Assembly (NCBI GenBank): GCA_028280305.1
Contig: JANQMC010000034.1
Coordinates: 124,001-188,000 of the forward strand
DNA length: 64,000 bases
Reading direction: 5' to 3'
DNA from: Pelagibius sp.
GTDB taxonomy: Bacteria > Pseudomonadota > Alphaproteobacteria > Kiloniellales > Kiloniellaceae
Shown: one piece after another, positions 47,357-55,376 of the stretch
Layout: each line of letters begins with the position of its first letter
How positions within the stretch are numbered: position 1 is the stretch's first letter
The notes under the pieces: model-generated
Database searches by the model: none
What the model was told of the DNA's origin: nothing
Seen by the model: only the letters and a program-made list of their open reading frames with translations
Program-made: the position numbers and the translations under genes

Positions 47357-48652
47357 TCATGGCAAAGTCAGTGCCTTGGCGGCTGCTTCCCCGGACCTGA
47401 TTGCCGATTCTATGGTCGCCGGCAGACCGGTATCGGTCCAGTCGCCCGCCAGCAGAAGATTACCCCAGGCGCTCTGCGGGCCCGGGCGCCGGTGCAGGGC
47501 CGCCGGTGTTTGGGCAAAGGTCGCGCGTTTCTCGTTGATCACCCGGATTGGCGGCTGTTCTGCGGGGTCGAGGCGCAGCGCCTTGGCGGTATCGGCCCAG
47601 AGGCGGGCGGCGATCGCATCGTTCGGACTCTCGGCTAGCCTGCTGGCCGCGCTCACCGTCAGGCTGACCACATCGCCGCGCAGGAAGAGCCAGTCGGCCG
47701 TGCCGCCGACGAGACCGAGGAAGGGCACCTCGGGCAGAGCCTCGTCTGCGTTGCCGAAGGGCCAGGCCGGGGCCTGGTTCAGGCGGATATGGGCATTGAC
47801 GATGGCGTGACTGTCCAGCGGAACGTCGACGCCCGGCAGCAGGGTCTGGATCGCCTGCGGCGGCAGCGCCAGGATCACCCGGTCGTTGTGGCCCAGAGCG
47901 ATTGTCTCCTGGGCAAAATCCAAAGCCGCAACCCGCCCGTCCGTGAGGTCCAGCCTGCGCAGGCGCTGGCCGAGACGAAGGCCGGCGCCCCTGTGCTGCA
48001 GAAACCTCAGAGCCGGATCGACAAGGGCCGGCCCCAGGCCTTCGCGGGCGACGAGCGGGCGGCAGGCAGCCTCGCCCTTCGCAAAGGTCTCCGTCAGGAC
48101 GCGCCGCAACAGATAGGCCGAGGCCTCTTCCGGCGGTGTGTTGAGGGCCGCGACCACCAGGGGTTCCCAGAAGGTCCGCCAAAGGGGATTCTCCCTGTCC
48201 AGGCAGTCCGTCACCCTGTCGTTTTTGCCGGCGAAGCCGAGGCGCAGGCCCTTCAGGTAATCGAGGGTGCCGGTTCCCGGGATGCGCTGTTTTGGATCGA
48301 AGATCCACCAGGGAAATCGCCCGCGGCTCGGCCGCAGGTGCCAGCTCCGGCTGCTGGTCAGGTCCAGGAAAGGATAACTCGCGCGTGCGGGCTCGGTCAG
48401 CACCGGCCCGGCATCGATTAGCTTTAGATAATCCAACACGGCCGTGTTGGCGGTCATCATCAGGTGATTGCCGTTGTCGATCAGCCGGTCGAGCTTCGCG
48501 TCGTGAAAGGACCGGCAACGCCCGCCGGCATTCGCGGTGGCCTCATAGATTGTGACCGGATGGCCCCGCTCAGCCAGACGCACGGCAGCCGAGAGCCCAG
48601 CGAGACCGGCGCCGACGATGTGGACCCGCGGCCGGCTGGTGGTTCCCGTCAT
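47357..48652 (-). CDS. hpnE: HpnE, hydroxysqualene dehydroxylase
   Basis: This 431-residue FAD-dependent amine-oxidase-fold enzyme has the dinucleotide-binding motif VHIVGAGLAGLSAAVRL near the N-terminus and YEATANAGGRCRSF after it. In the HpnCDE route it reduces hydroxysqualene to squalene. The start at 48652 is four bases after the hpnD stop codon; the open frame runs on to 48838, inside hpnD, and is not used. It supplies the squalene for Shc. Confidence 0.92.
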   Translation of the reverse strand: MTGTTSRPRVHIVGAGLAGLSAAVRLAERGHPVTIYEATANAGGRCRSFHDAKLDRLIDNGNHLMMTANTAVLDYLKLIDAGPVLTEPARASYPFLDLTSSRSWHLRPSRGRFPWWIFDPKQRIPGTGTLDYLKGLRLGFAGKNDRVTDCLDRENPLWRTFWEPLVVAALNTPPEEASAYLLRRVLTETFAKGEAACRPLVAREGLGPALVDPALRFLQHRGAGLRLGQRLRRLDLTDGRVAALDFAQETIALGHNDRVILALPPQAIQTLLPGVDVPLDSHAIVNAHIRLNQAPAWPFGNADEALPEVPFLGLVGGTADWLFLRGDVVSLTVSAASRLAESPNDAIAARLWADTAKALRLDPAEQPPIRVINEKRATFAQTPAALHRRPGPQSAWGNLLLAGDWTDTGLPATIESAIRSGEAAAKALTLP

Positions 48653-48656
48653 CGGA

Positions 48657-49520
48657 TCAGAATCCGTTTCTGAGCGCGATCCAGAGCTTTTCCGCTTTGG
48701 GCAGACGTACCCGGATATTGATGTCGGCCCAACCCTCTTTCTGCAGGCGGGTGAGCAGGCGTTGATAGACCGCCAGCATGATGCGGGCAGGGCGCATCGG
48801 CCCACGCCGGCAGGAAGCCATAAGACGCCGCGCTTCATTGAAACGCTCCTCGGCCATGGCGGCGAGATCGAAGCAGACCGCCGGCAGGCGTGGATCGCTG
48901 GCGACGGTGACCGGATCGCGGCTGTCTATGCCATGCCGCAGCAGCAGGTCGCGGGGCAGGTAGAGCCGGCCGCGTTCGGCATCCTCGCCGATGTCGCGCA
49001 GGATGTTGGTGAACTGCAGCGCGTCGCCCTCGGCGAGGGCCAGATCCCGGGCCTGCGGTTCCTCGGCGCCAAAGGCGTGCACCGAAAGAACGCCGACCGC
49101 CCCGGCGACACGGCGGCAGTAGAGCCGGAAGGTCTCCATATCCGGGGCGCGGATGTCCTCGCGCGCATCCATTTCCATGCCGTCGATCACGGCATGAAAC
49201 TCTTCCTTCGGAAGCCGGTAGTCCTTCACCGGCCGCAACAAAGCCCGGGCGATAGGCGTTTCAGGACAGCCGTCGTAGAGGCGCTCGATTTCCGCGCGCC
49301 AGCTCGCGAGATCCCGCTGCTTGTCAGGCGCCGCGCCACCATCGTCTGCGATGTCGTCGACGGCGCGGCAGAAAGCATAGATCGCATACATGGCATCGCG
49401 CCGCGGTTTCGGCAGCAGGCGCATGCCCCAGAGAAAGGAAGAGCCCGAAGCCGTCGCAATGGCGCGCACCTGCTGAACGGCTTCGTCGGCGTCGCTGCTC
49501 TCTTGCCGGAGGGCGGTCAC
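48657..49520 (-). CDS. hpnD: HpnD, presqualene diphosphate synthase
   Basis: This 287-residue member of the squalene/phytoene synthase family has the first Asp-rich motif in AFCRAVDDIADD and the second in FTNILRDIGEDAERGRLYLP. It joins two farnesyl diphosphates into presqualene diphosphate. GTG 49520 overlaps the hpnC stop (GTGA); a longer open frame to 49859 lies within hpnC and is a shadow. The conserved SSFLWGMRLLPKPRRDAMYAIYAF opening supports the start. Confidence 0.93.
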   Translation of the reverse strand: MTALRQESSDADEAVQQVRAIATASGSSFLWGMRLLPKPRRDAMYAIYAFCRAVDDIADDGGAAPDKQRDLASWRAEIERLYDGCPETPIARALLRPVKDYRLPKEEFHAVIDGMEMDAREDIRAPDMETFRLYCRRVAGAVGVLSVHAFGAEEPQARDLALAEGDALQFTNILRDIGEDAERGRLYLPRDLLLRHGIDSRDPVTVASDPRLPAVCFDLAAMAEERFNEARRLMASCRRGPMRPARIMLAVYQRLLTRLQKEGWADINIRVRLPKAEKLWIALRNGF

Positions 49521-50401
49521 TTGATCCGGCCTGTGGTTTGGGGTTTGCCGAACAGACGCTGTATCTGGACGCCGAAGATCCCGCCAAGTCCGGCAAGTGC
49601 AAAGTCCGTCTTGCCGAGGGCAACCCGCTGGGCGAGCGGATCGCCCTCTCTCAGGTGCCGGGTGAGGCGCGTTGCCAGTTTTACGATCACAGCCGATTCC
49701 ATCGCCAGGCGGGAGGATCGAAGCTGGCCGGGCAAAAGCCGGGCTTCGGTCAACAGGCCGTCGACCCGGTCGAGGCAGAGATCGAGCACCCGCCGCAGTC
49801 CGGGCGGGCTGGCTTCGGCATCGAGCACCGTTACATCGAGCCCTTCGGTCTCCAGCCAATCGAGCGGCAGGTAGACCCGATCGAGGGCGTGGTAGTCGTC
49901 CTGACAGTCCTGCAGATGGTTGAGGATCTGCAAGGCCGTGCAGAGTGCATCGGAGGCGGCATAGCCGCTGGGGTCCTCACCATGAAGGTCGAGCAGGAAC
50001 TGCCCGACCGGATTGGCCGAGAGGCGGCAATAGCCCAACAATTCTTCCCAGTTCCGGTAGCGCAGCTTGACCGCGTCCTGTTTGAAGGCGGCAACGAGAT
50101 CGCTGCCGCGTGCAGTGGATATGCCATTTTCGGCGAGGCAGAGCCGCAGGGCTGTGGCCTTTTCCAGACCGGGTCCGTCACTCTCCGCAGATCCGAGCGC
50201 CGCGTCGAAACGGCTGAGGCGGTCGATCTTATCCTGCGGGGCGAGTTCAGGATTATCGGCAATATCGTCAATGGCCCGGGCAAAAGCGTAGTAAACGGCG
50301 ACCTGGGGTCGCAGTTCCGCCGGCAGCAGCCAGGAGCCGACGGGAAAGTTCTCGTCGCCCGCGCCTTTGCCGGAAGGTGTTTCGACGCTTGCCAGCGCCA
50401 T
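49517..50401 (-). CDS. hpnC: HpnC, hydroxysqualene synthase
   Basis: This 294-residue squalene/phytoene synthase-like enzyme converts presqualene diphosphate to hydroxysqualene. Asp-rich motifs are in AFARAIDDIADN and in a modified second site (LQILNHLQDCQDDYHALDRVYLP), the wording typical of HpnC. ATG 50401 fits the GENFPVGSWLLP-type opening of the family (here GDENFPVGSWLLPAE). It overlaps hpnD by four bases. The gap of 100 bases to hpnB upstream has no clear terminator. Confidence 0.93.
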   Translation of the reverse strand: MALASVETPSGKGAGDENFPVGSWLLPAELRPQVAVYYAFARAIDDIADNPELAPQDKIDRLSRFDAALGSAESDGPGLEKATALRLCLAENGISTARGSDLVAAFKQDAVKLRYRNWEELLGYCRLSANPVGQFLLDLHGEDPSGYAASDALCTALQILNHLQDCQDDYHALDRVYLPLDWLETEGLDVTVLDAEASPPGLRRVLDLCLDRVDGLLTEARLLPGQLRSSRLAMESAVIVKLATRLTRHLREGDPLAQRVALGKTDFALAGLGGIFGVQIQRLFGKPQTTGRIK

Positions 50402-50501
50402 CCATGATCTCTTTCTGCGGTACCGGGACCGCTCATTCTGCTGTTGTCTTAAGGAAAGATCCAACCCTTGTCGCAGCGCGAACTCGGACTGACTTACGTA
50501 A

Positions 50502-51710
50502 TCAACCCGAATTTTGGTTTCGCGCCTGAATTCGCCCTTTCCAGTTGCCGCCCGCGCCCTGCCAATGTCGGCGGGCGGAATCGACGGTCATGGCGCTGTA
50601 TAAAGCAGCGGCGAGCGGCAGCAAAGCCGCAAGCCAGGGTGATTGGCCATACAATCGCAGGACCGGCAGCAGTGATACCGTCATGGCGGTCCAGACGAGC
50701 CCCCCCAGAACTGCCGCTTCGGTGTTCAGGTGCCAGGGATAGCTCAGCAGGGCAAGCGGCGGCGCGAGATAGGTCAGGACCATACCGATCAGGGTGCCGA
50801 GCAGTACGGCCGGGCTGTTCGCCAGTTGTGTGTAGGCGGTGCGGGCCACCATGGTCCAGATGCTGCCGAGCCCGGCATAGGGCCGGATGGAGCGCGCCCG
50901 CTCGGCCAGGCCCAGCCAGATGCCGCCGCTGTTTGCCTGCCGATCTTCCTTGACCTTCGCCGCAAGGCTGCAGTCGTCAATCAGCGCGTCGCTCAGCGCT
51001 GCCAGTCCGCCAATCCGTATCAGGGCTTCCTGCCTGATCAGGACACAGCCGCCGGCCGCCGCCGCCGTTCGTCTGTTCGGGTCGTTGACCCAGGCAAAGG
51101 GGTAAAGCTTCTGAAAGAAGTAGATGAAAGGGGGAATCAGCAACCGCTCCCAGAACCCTTCGCATCGCAAGGCCACCATGAGGGAAACGAGATCGCGCCG
51201 CTCGTTTTCCGCCTTGGCCACCAGCCGGGTCAGGGCATCCGGCGGCTGGCTGATGTCGGCATCGCTGAACCAGACATAGCTGCTCCGGCCGTCGATTCTG
51301 CGCAGGCCCTGTTCCAAGGCCCAGAGTTTGCCGGTCCAGCCCTCCGGCAGGGCCGGGGCCTGCAACACCGAAAGGCGCCCGCCCTGCGGACTCTGTGCCG
51401 CCGTCTTTCGGGCAAGGTCTGCAGTGCCGTCGCGGCTGTGGTCGTCGACCAGAAAGACTGAGAAGTCGCCCGCGTAGTTCTGTTCGAGGAGCGAGGAGAG
51501 CGCTTCTTCGATCACGTCCGCCTCGTCGCGTGCCGGAACGATTGCGGTGACCGCCGGCCAGTTTGCCGGTGCTGGCGGATTGCCGAGCCGTTCGGCGCAA
51601 CGCCAGAACCCGCCGCGGAACAGCAGCAGATAAACCCAGATAGCTGCTGAAAGGAGAACGATCCAAAAGACTGGTGTTGGCAAAGCGGGCGGCTTCCCGA
51701 ACTGGGCCAT
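50502..51710 (-). CDS. hpnB: HpnB, hopanoid-associated glycosyltransferase
   Basis: This 402-residue family 2 glycosyltransferase has an N-terminal transmembrane helix (about 13-31), a GT-A domain with AIVPARDEADVIEEALSSLL and VWFSDADIS as the DxD-like motif, and three or four hydrophobic helices in the last third. It is the first gene of the leftward hpnBCDE-shc-hpnG series. HpnB-type proteins are thought to glycosylate hopanoids or a related lipid; direct proof is limited. Confidence 0.9.
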   Translation of the reverse strand: MAQFGKPPALPTPVFWIVLLSAAIWVYLLLFRGGFWRCAERLGNPPAPANWPAVTAIVPARDEADVIEEALSSLLEQNYAGDFSVFLVDDHSRDGTADLARKTAAQSPQGGRLSVLQAPALPEGWTGKLWALEQGLRRIDGRSSYVWFSDADISQPPDALTRLVAKAENERRDLVSLMVALRCEGFWERLLIPPFIYFFQKLYPFAWVNDPNRRTAAAAGGCVLIRQEALIRIGGLAALSDALIDDCSLAAKVKEDRQANSGGIWLGLAERARSIRPYAGLGSIWTMVARTAYTQLANSPAVLLGTLIGMVLTYLAPPLALLSYPWHLNTEAAVLGGLVWTAMTVSLLPVLRLYGQSPWLAALLPLAAALYSAMTVDSARRHWQGAGGNWKGRIQARNQNSG

Positions 51711-51748
51711 CTGAAACTGCGAGACGGCGAATCAGTGAAACCCACAGA

Positions 51749-51851
51749 CTAGAGCAGATCCGGGATTGATGGAATCGTCCCAGAAAATCGACCCGGAAAA
51801 ATCAACCCGGAAACCCGACGGAGAGCGATCCAAACAAACCGGTGAATCTGC
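51749..51851. repeat. Dispersed CTAG-flanked palindromic repeat, copy 3 (longest)
   Basis: The left arm, CTAGAGCAGATCCGGGATTGATGGAATC (51749-51776), and the right arm, GATCCAAACAAACCGGTGAATCTGC (51827-51851), are imperfectly inverted around about 50 bases that copy 2 lacks. The copy lies between hpnB and the PAS protein gene, upstream of both promoters or at the end of the latter. Confidence 0.75.
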
Positions 51852-51873
51852 GGTCGGGACTTGAACTTGAGTA

Positions 51874-52389
51874 TCAGACCGCGTCGCTTTGCGGTGGACT
51901 GAACTGATTCTGCGCGCGAAGAACAGTGCTGCGGTCATTCGGGTCGCTGGGCAGATAGAGCATGGCGGAAAGGACCATGTTCACCGACTTCTGATTATCG
52001 CTGAGTGGCAGCATCAAGCGCTTCGCGCGCAGCTTCTGCGATGGATCGCGCCCGAAGGTGCTCTCCGAGTAGATCGGGCCGAAGTCGTCCAGCAGCTTGC
52101 GATAGAGATCCAGAACGTAGTCCAGATAGCTGCCGTGCATCAAATCGTCGAGGTAGCAGTTGGTCAGCGAGCAGCCGAAGCGTTCTTCCACCTGGGTGCC
52201 GGCAAGGCGGTAGCGAAACCTTTCCCCACCGCCGATGACCTCGGTCAGCGTAAGGTGAGGCAGAAGCTGCGGGATGTCGATGGGATCAATGTCGGATCGG
52301 GCTGCTGCACGGCGACCGTCGCACTTGGTCAGCCAGTATTGATAAAGCTCGCCGAGCACCGGCTCGCCGAGTTGCGCTGCGAACTGCAT
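51874..52389 (-). CDS. PAS_5-type PAS domain protein
   Basis: This 171-residue soluble protein shares a layout with the protein at 19923: a short helical N-terminus, then GERFRYRLAGTQVEERFG, then RLMLPLSDN near the C-terminus. These are PAS_5 signatures common in Rhodospirillales. No output domain is attached. It precedes hpnB in the leftward direction, separated by a palindromic repeat, so it is probably not in the hpn operon. Confidence 0.75.
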   Translation of the reverse strand: MQFAAQLGEPVLGELYQYWLTKCDGRRAAARSDIDPIDIPQLLPHLTLTEVIGGGERFRYRLAGTQVEERFGCSLTNCYLDDLMHGSYLDYVLDLYRKLLDDFGPIYSESTFGRDPSQKLRAKRLMLPLSDNQKSVNMVLSAMLYLPSDPNDRSTVLRAQNQFSPPQSDAV

Positions 52390-52516
52390 ATGATTTCGTC
52401 TCCCAGCCCAGTGGCGACTCGCAGTTGCCCCTGAGCCCCATCATCCCAGAATTGCGACCTCTGCGGGAGTTTTTTTACACCATTCCCCCTGCAAGAAGTA
52501 AATATAGCTGGAACGA

Positions 52517-53146
52517 TTACAAGAGTCTCGACAGTTTGCTGTGGCGCTCCAGAAAAAGACGCTTCGCCTTGCCCGCGGGCCAGGGGGTCAAGGTGATGGA
52601 CTCGAAGCGTTTGTGCTGGCCGAAAAGGCGGCGGCCCTCACTGACGGAGAAGCCCGCGAGCTGGGTTGCTTCCAGATAGGCGGCCGTGCAGTCAGCTTTT
52701 TTGATCAGTTTGGTCAGGGCGGCGGGCTCCCGGCCGGGAAGGCCGAAGCGAATCCGGATCGCGGTCATCAGCCGCTTCTCCAAGGCTTTGTAGTCGAGCC
52801 CGACCGCGGCCTTGAAGGGGGTAATGAGATCGCCGATCACATATTCCGGTGCGTCATGGAGGAGCACTGCCATGCGTTCACCGGGGCCCGATGCGGGCCG
52901 AAGCTGCCCGGCGATCTGTTCGACGAGAAGACTGTGCTGAGCCACTGAGAAAGCCGATGCGCCGCTGGTCTGTCCGTTCCAACGGGCCACCCTTGCGAGG
53001 CCGTGGGCGATATCCTCGATCTCGATGTCGAGCGGTGAGGGGTCGAGCAGGTCCAGCCGCCGTCCCGAAAGCATGCGTTGCCAAGCCCGCGCTTCGTTCC
53101 CTGTGCCCACTTCGGCCCTTTCGTTGCCGCTCAAGGTCGAAAACAA
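52517..53146 (-). CDS. HD-domain hydrolase, YfbR-like
   Basis: This 209-residue HD-superfamily metal-dependent phosphohydrolase has metal ligands visible as His 71 (SVAQHS), His-Asp 97-98 in LLHDAPEYV with Glu 101, and Asp in KKADCTAAYLEATQL. The closest named relatives are YfbR 5'-nucleotidases, which dephosphorylate deoxynucleoside monophosphates. The gene lies 84 bases downstream of the chemoreceptor gene on the same strand. Confidence 0.85.
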   Translation of the reverse strand: MFSTLSGNERAEVGTGNEARAWQRMLSGRRLDLLDPSPLDIEIEDIAHGLARVARWNGQTSGASAFSVAQHSLLVEQIAGQLRPASGPGERMAVLLHDAPEYVIGDLITPFKAAVGLDYKALEKRLMTAIRIRFGLPGREPAALTKLIKKADCTAAYLEATQLAGFSVSEGRRLFGQHKRFESITLTPWPAGKAKRLFLERHSKLSRLL

Positions 53147-53230
53147 GGCATAGGCGGCAGATGCCGCCAGCGCAAGCCGCCAAATGCGACGCTGCCCTTG
53201 TGGGCGGAGGGTGGAACCTCTGCGCCGTAA

Positions 53231-54754
53231 TCAGGCGTGCTTGCTGCGCAGACCGTCCAGCAGGTTGGAGAGGCTTTCATCCAGCTCCTGGGTGTTCTGC
53301 GCGACGATACCGGAGGCATCGACCACCTTGTGCACAGATCGGCTGGCGGTTTCCGTATTCTGGCGGACCAGGGCCATGGCTTCGTTCATCTGTCGGCTGC
53401 CGTCCGCGGCCTCTTGGATATTGCGGGAGATATCGCGCGTCGTCGCGTCCTGTTCCTCGACGGCCCCGGCGATCTTTGTGGCGTGTTCGTTCAACTGATT
53501 GATGACGTCGCGGATCTCCTTGATGGCGTCGACGGTGATTCGCGTGGAGCCCTGCACTTTTTCGATACGCCCGGTGATGTCTTCGGTTGCACGGGCGGTC
53601 TGCGTGGCCAGCGATTTTACTTCGTTGGCGACGACCGCGAAGCCCTTGCCCATTTCGCCCGCGCGTGCCGCTTCGATCGTTGCGTTGAGCGCCAGCAGGT
53701 TGGTCTGCTCGGCGATTTCGGCGATCAGTCCCACCACCTCGGAGATGCCGGACACCGCCTCGGCCAGGTCCCCGACCTGACCGGAGGTCGAATCGGCCTT
53801 GCCTTCCGCTTGCGCGGCGATATCAGCCGTTTCGCGCACCCGGGCCGTGATCTCGCTGACCGAGGAAGAGAGTTCACCGACGGCACCGGCGATTGCATCG
53901 ACCTTTTCGGTGGTGCTGTCCGCCGTATCGGCCACCTGAACAGCGGTGCCCTGGGTCTTCTCGGCGCGCTCCAGCATGGCTTTGGTCTCCCCCTGCATGT
54001 CGTCGAGGGAGGAGCGGATCTGAGTGACGGCGCCTTTGACGCCGGTTTCGAATTTGTCGGCAAGAGACAGCAGCAGTTCCTGCCGCTCCCTGGCCGCTTT
54101 GCCCTGTAACTCCTGCTGCTCCCGACTCAGCTTCTCGGTTTCGGCGACGGCGGTTTCGGCCTTCGCCACGGCGGCCGCGGCGCTGTCGAAGAGGCTGACC
54201 AGCTTGTGGCTGAGCAGAACCAGGACCACCACCTCCAGAACCACGACGACCGCATGCAGAACCACCCGGGCGAAGTTCGCACCGTCAGGGAAGACCGCCC
54301 AGGGCATGAGGAAGTTCAGGGCGATGTGATGCACGGCCGTGACAGCAGCCGCCACCAGGATGGTCCGCCAGTCGCAAAAGGCGACAAGCATCGCCAGGGC
54401 AGCGAAGTAGATCATATGGAAGTCGATCTGCCAGGGCCCGGCCGCCGCGAGCACCATCAAGGAAACCTGCACCACGGTTGCGACGGCGATGACATAGCGC
54501 GTCAGGGCGGCATCGCCGCCGGCAACTCTCCAGATGGCGAAGGAACAACAAGCGACAAGCAAAGCCGCGACGGTCGGCGTCAGCCAGGCATTGCCCGTCA
54601 GCAGAGCCGTTGCCGCCACCGCAGGCACCACGGCAAAGAGCAGCAGGCTGGACCACTTGCTGGCGGTGCGGCGTAACGCGGTGATTCCTTCTGTCTTTTC
54701 GTTTTCCTCGATGACAGCGGGAAGATCTCCCACCTTTCTTGTCGCCTGAAGCAT
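53231..54754 (-). CDS. Methyl-accepting chemotaxis protein with a multi-helix membrane sensor
   Basis: This 507-residue receptor has a helical membrane region instead of a periplasmic loop domain: about six helices over residues 30-175, with HH in AAVTAVHHIALNFLMPWAVF and little outside the membrane. A coiled coil and the MCP signalling domain follow, with its tip EQTNLLALNATIEAARAGEMGKGFAVVANEVK. It should sense a membrane-accessible or internal signal and control CheA. ATG 54754 has an AAGG ribosome-binding site. A small exported protein gene precedes it by 10 bases, suggesting a two-part sensor. Confidence 0.9.
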   Translation of the reverse strand: MLQATRKVGDLPAVIEENEKTEGITALRRTASKWSSLLLFAVVPAVAATALLTGNAWLTPTVAALLVACCSFAIWRVAGGDAALTRYVIAVATVVQVSLMVLAAAGPWQIDFHMIYFAALAMLVAFCDWRTILVAAAVTAVHHIALNFLMPWAVFPDGANFARVVLHAVVVVLEVVVLVLLSHKLVSLFDSAAAAVAKAETAVAETEKLSREQQELQGKAARERQELLLSLADKFETGVKGAVTQIRSSLDDMQGETKAMLERAEKTQGTAVQVADTADSTTEKVDAIAGAVGELSSSVSEITARVRETADIAAQAEGKADSTSGQVGDLAEAVSGISEVVGLIAEIAEQTNLLALNATIEAARAGEMGKGFAVVANEVKSLATQTARATEDITGRIEKVQGSTRITVDAIKEIRDVINQLNEHATKIAGAVEEQDATTRDISRNIQEAADGSRQMNEAMALVRQNTETASRSVHKVVDASGIVAQNTQELDESLSNLLDGLRSKHA

Positions 54755-54764
54755 GTTTCGAACC

Positions 54765-55148
54765 TTATGTGTTGATGTCTGTCTTGCCGATAAGCAGGCA
54801 GCCGGCCGCGGTCTGCGGATCGGCCACCAGCCAGGCGCCGGCTTCGCGAAGCCGCTTGGCAAAACCGCTGATGTCGCTGTGCACGATCAGCACCGTGTCC
54901 CAGCTTCCTGTACGGATCACCAGGCCGTCGGCCTCGGTGACGGCGGCCATGGCTTCCTCTTTCCCGGTTCCGGGCGGAAAGACGGCCGCCACTGTGCCTT
55001 GTGCATCGCCGGGAAGATCGGCAACCGCAAGCAACGGCGCCATGCTGAACAGCAGCAGGAACGCGACGACAAGGCCGGTCGTGAAACGGCTGGTTCGAAC
55101 AGACGCGTTCGCTGCGGCACGCGGACATGATCTGTTTTGACTGGTCAT
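54765..55148 (-). CDS. Small exported protein encoded with the chemoreceptor
   Basis: This 127-residue protein has an N-terminal hydrophobic segment at about residues 23-42 ending in ALAVA-DL (likely signal peptide or anchor). An 85-residue periplasmic part with alternating strands and helices follows (GTVAAVFPPGTGKEEAMAAVTEADGLVIRTGSWDTVLIVHSD). The mature part is compact and contains the repeated theme of a valine-rich strand followed by an alanine-rich helix. I do not recognise the family. It ends 10 bases before the chemoreceptor start, so a ligand-presenting partner is inferred. Confidence 0.7.
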   Translation of the reverse strand: MTSQNRSCPRAAANASVRTSRFTTGLVVAFLLLFSMAPLLAVADLPGDAQGTVAAVFPPGTGKEEAMAAVTEADGLVIRTGSWDTVLIVHSDISGFAKRLREAGAWLVADPQTAAGCLLIGKTDINT

Positions 55149-55376
55149 CGGCTTTCGATCTCTGGTCGCCGGCGATTAAGCCAAAAAAGCCTTTAGGCCT
55201 TGTTAAACCAGAATGCGTAGCTAGTTGTTTTGATTAAGTAATTTGATTGTTTGCCGACGACCGATGACCTGGGGTCGGCTAACGGGCGGTTGCTCTGCTG
55301 TTTTGAGTGAGTGGATTTTCATGGTGTTGCTTCGCAATGCAAAGCGTGTTGAATGGCAAGGTTGATTTCAAACGCA

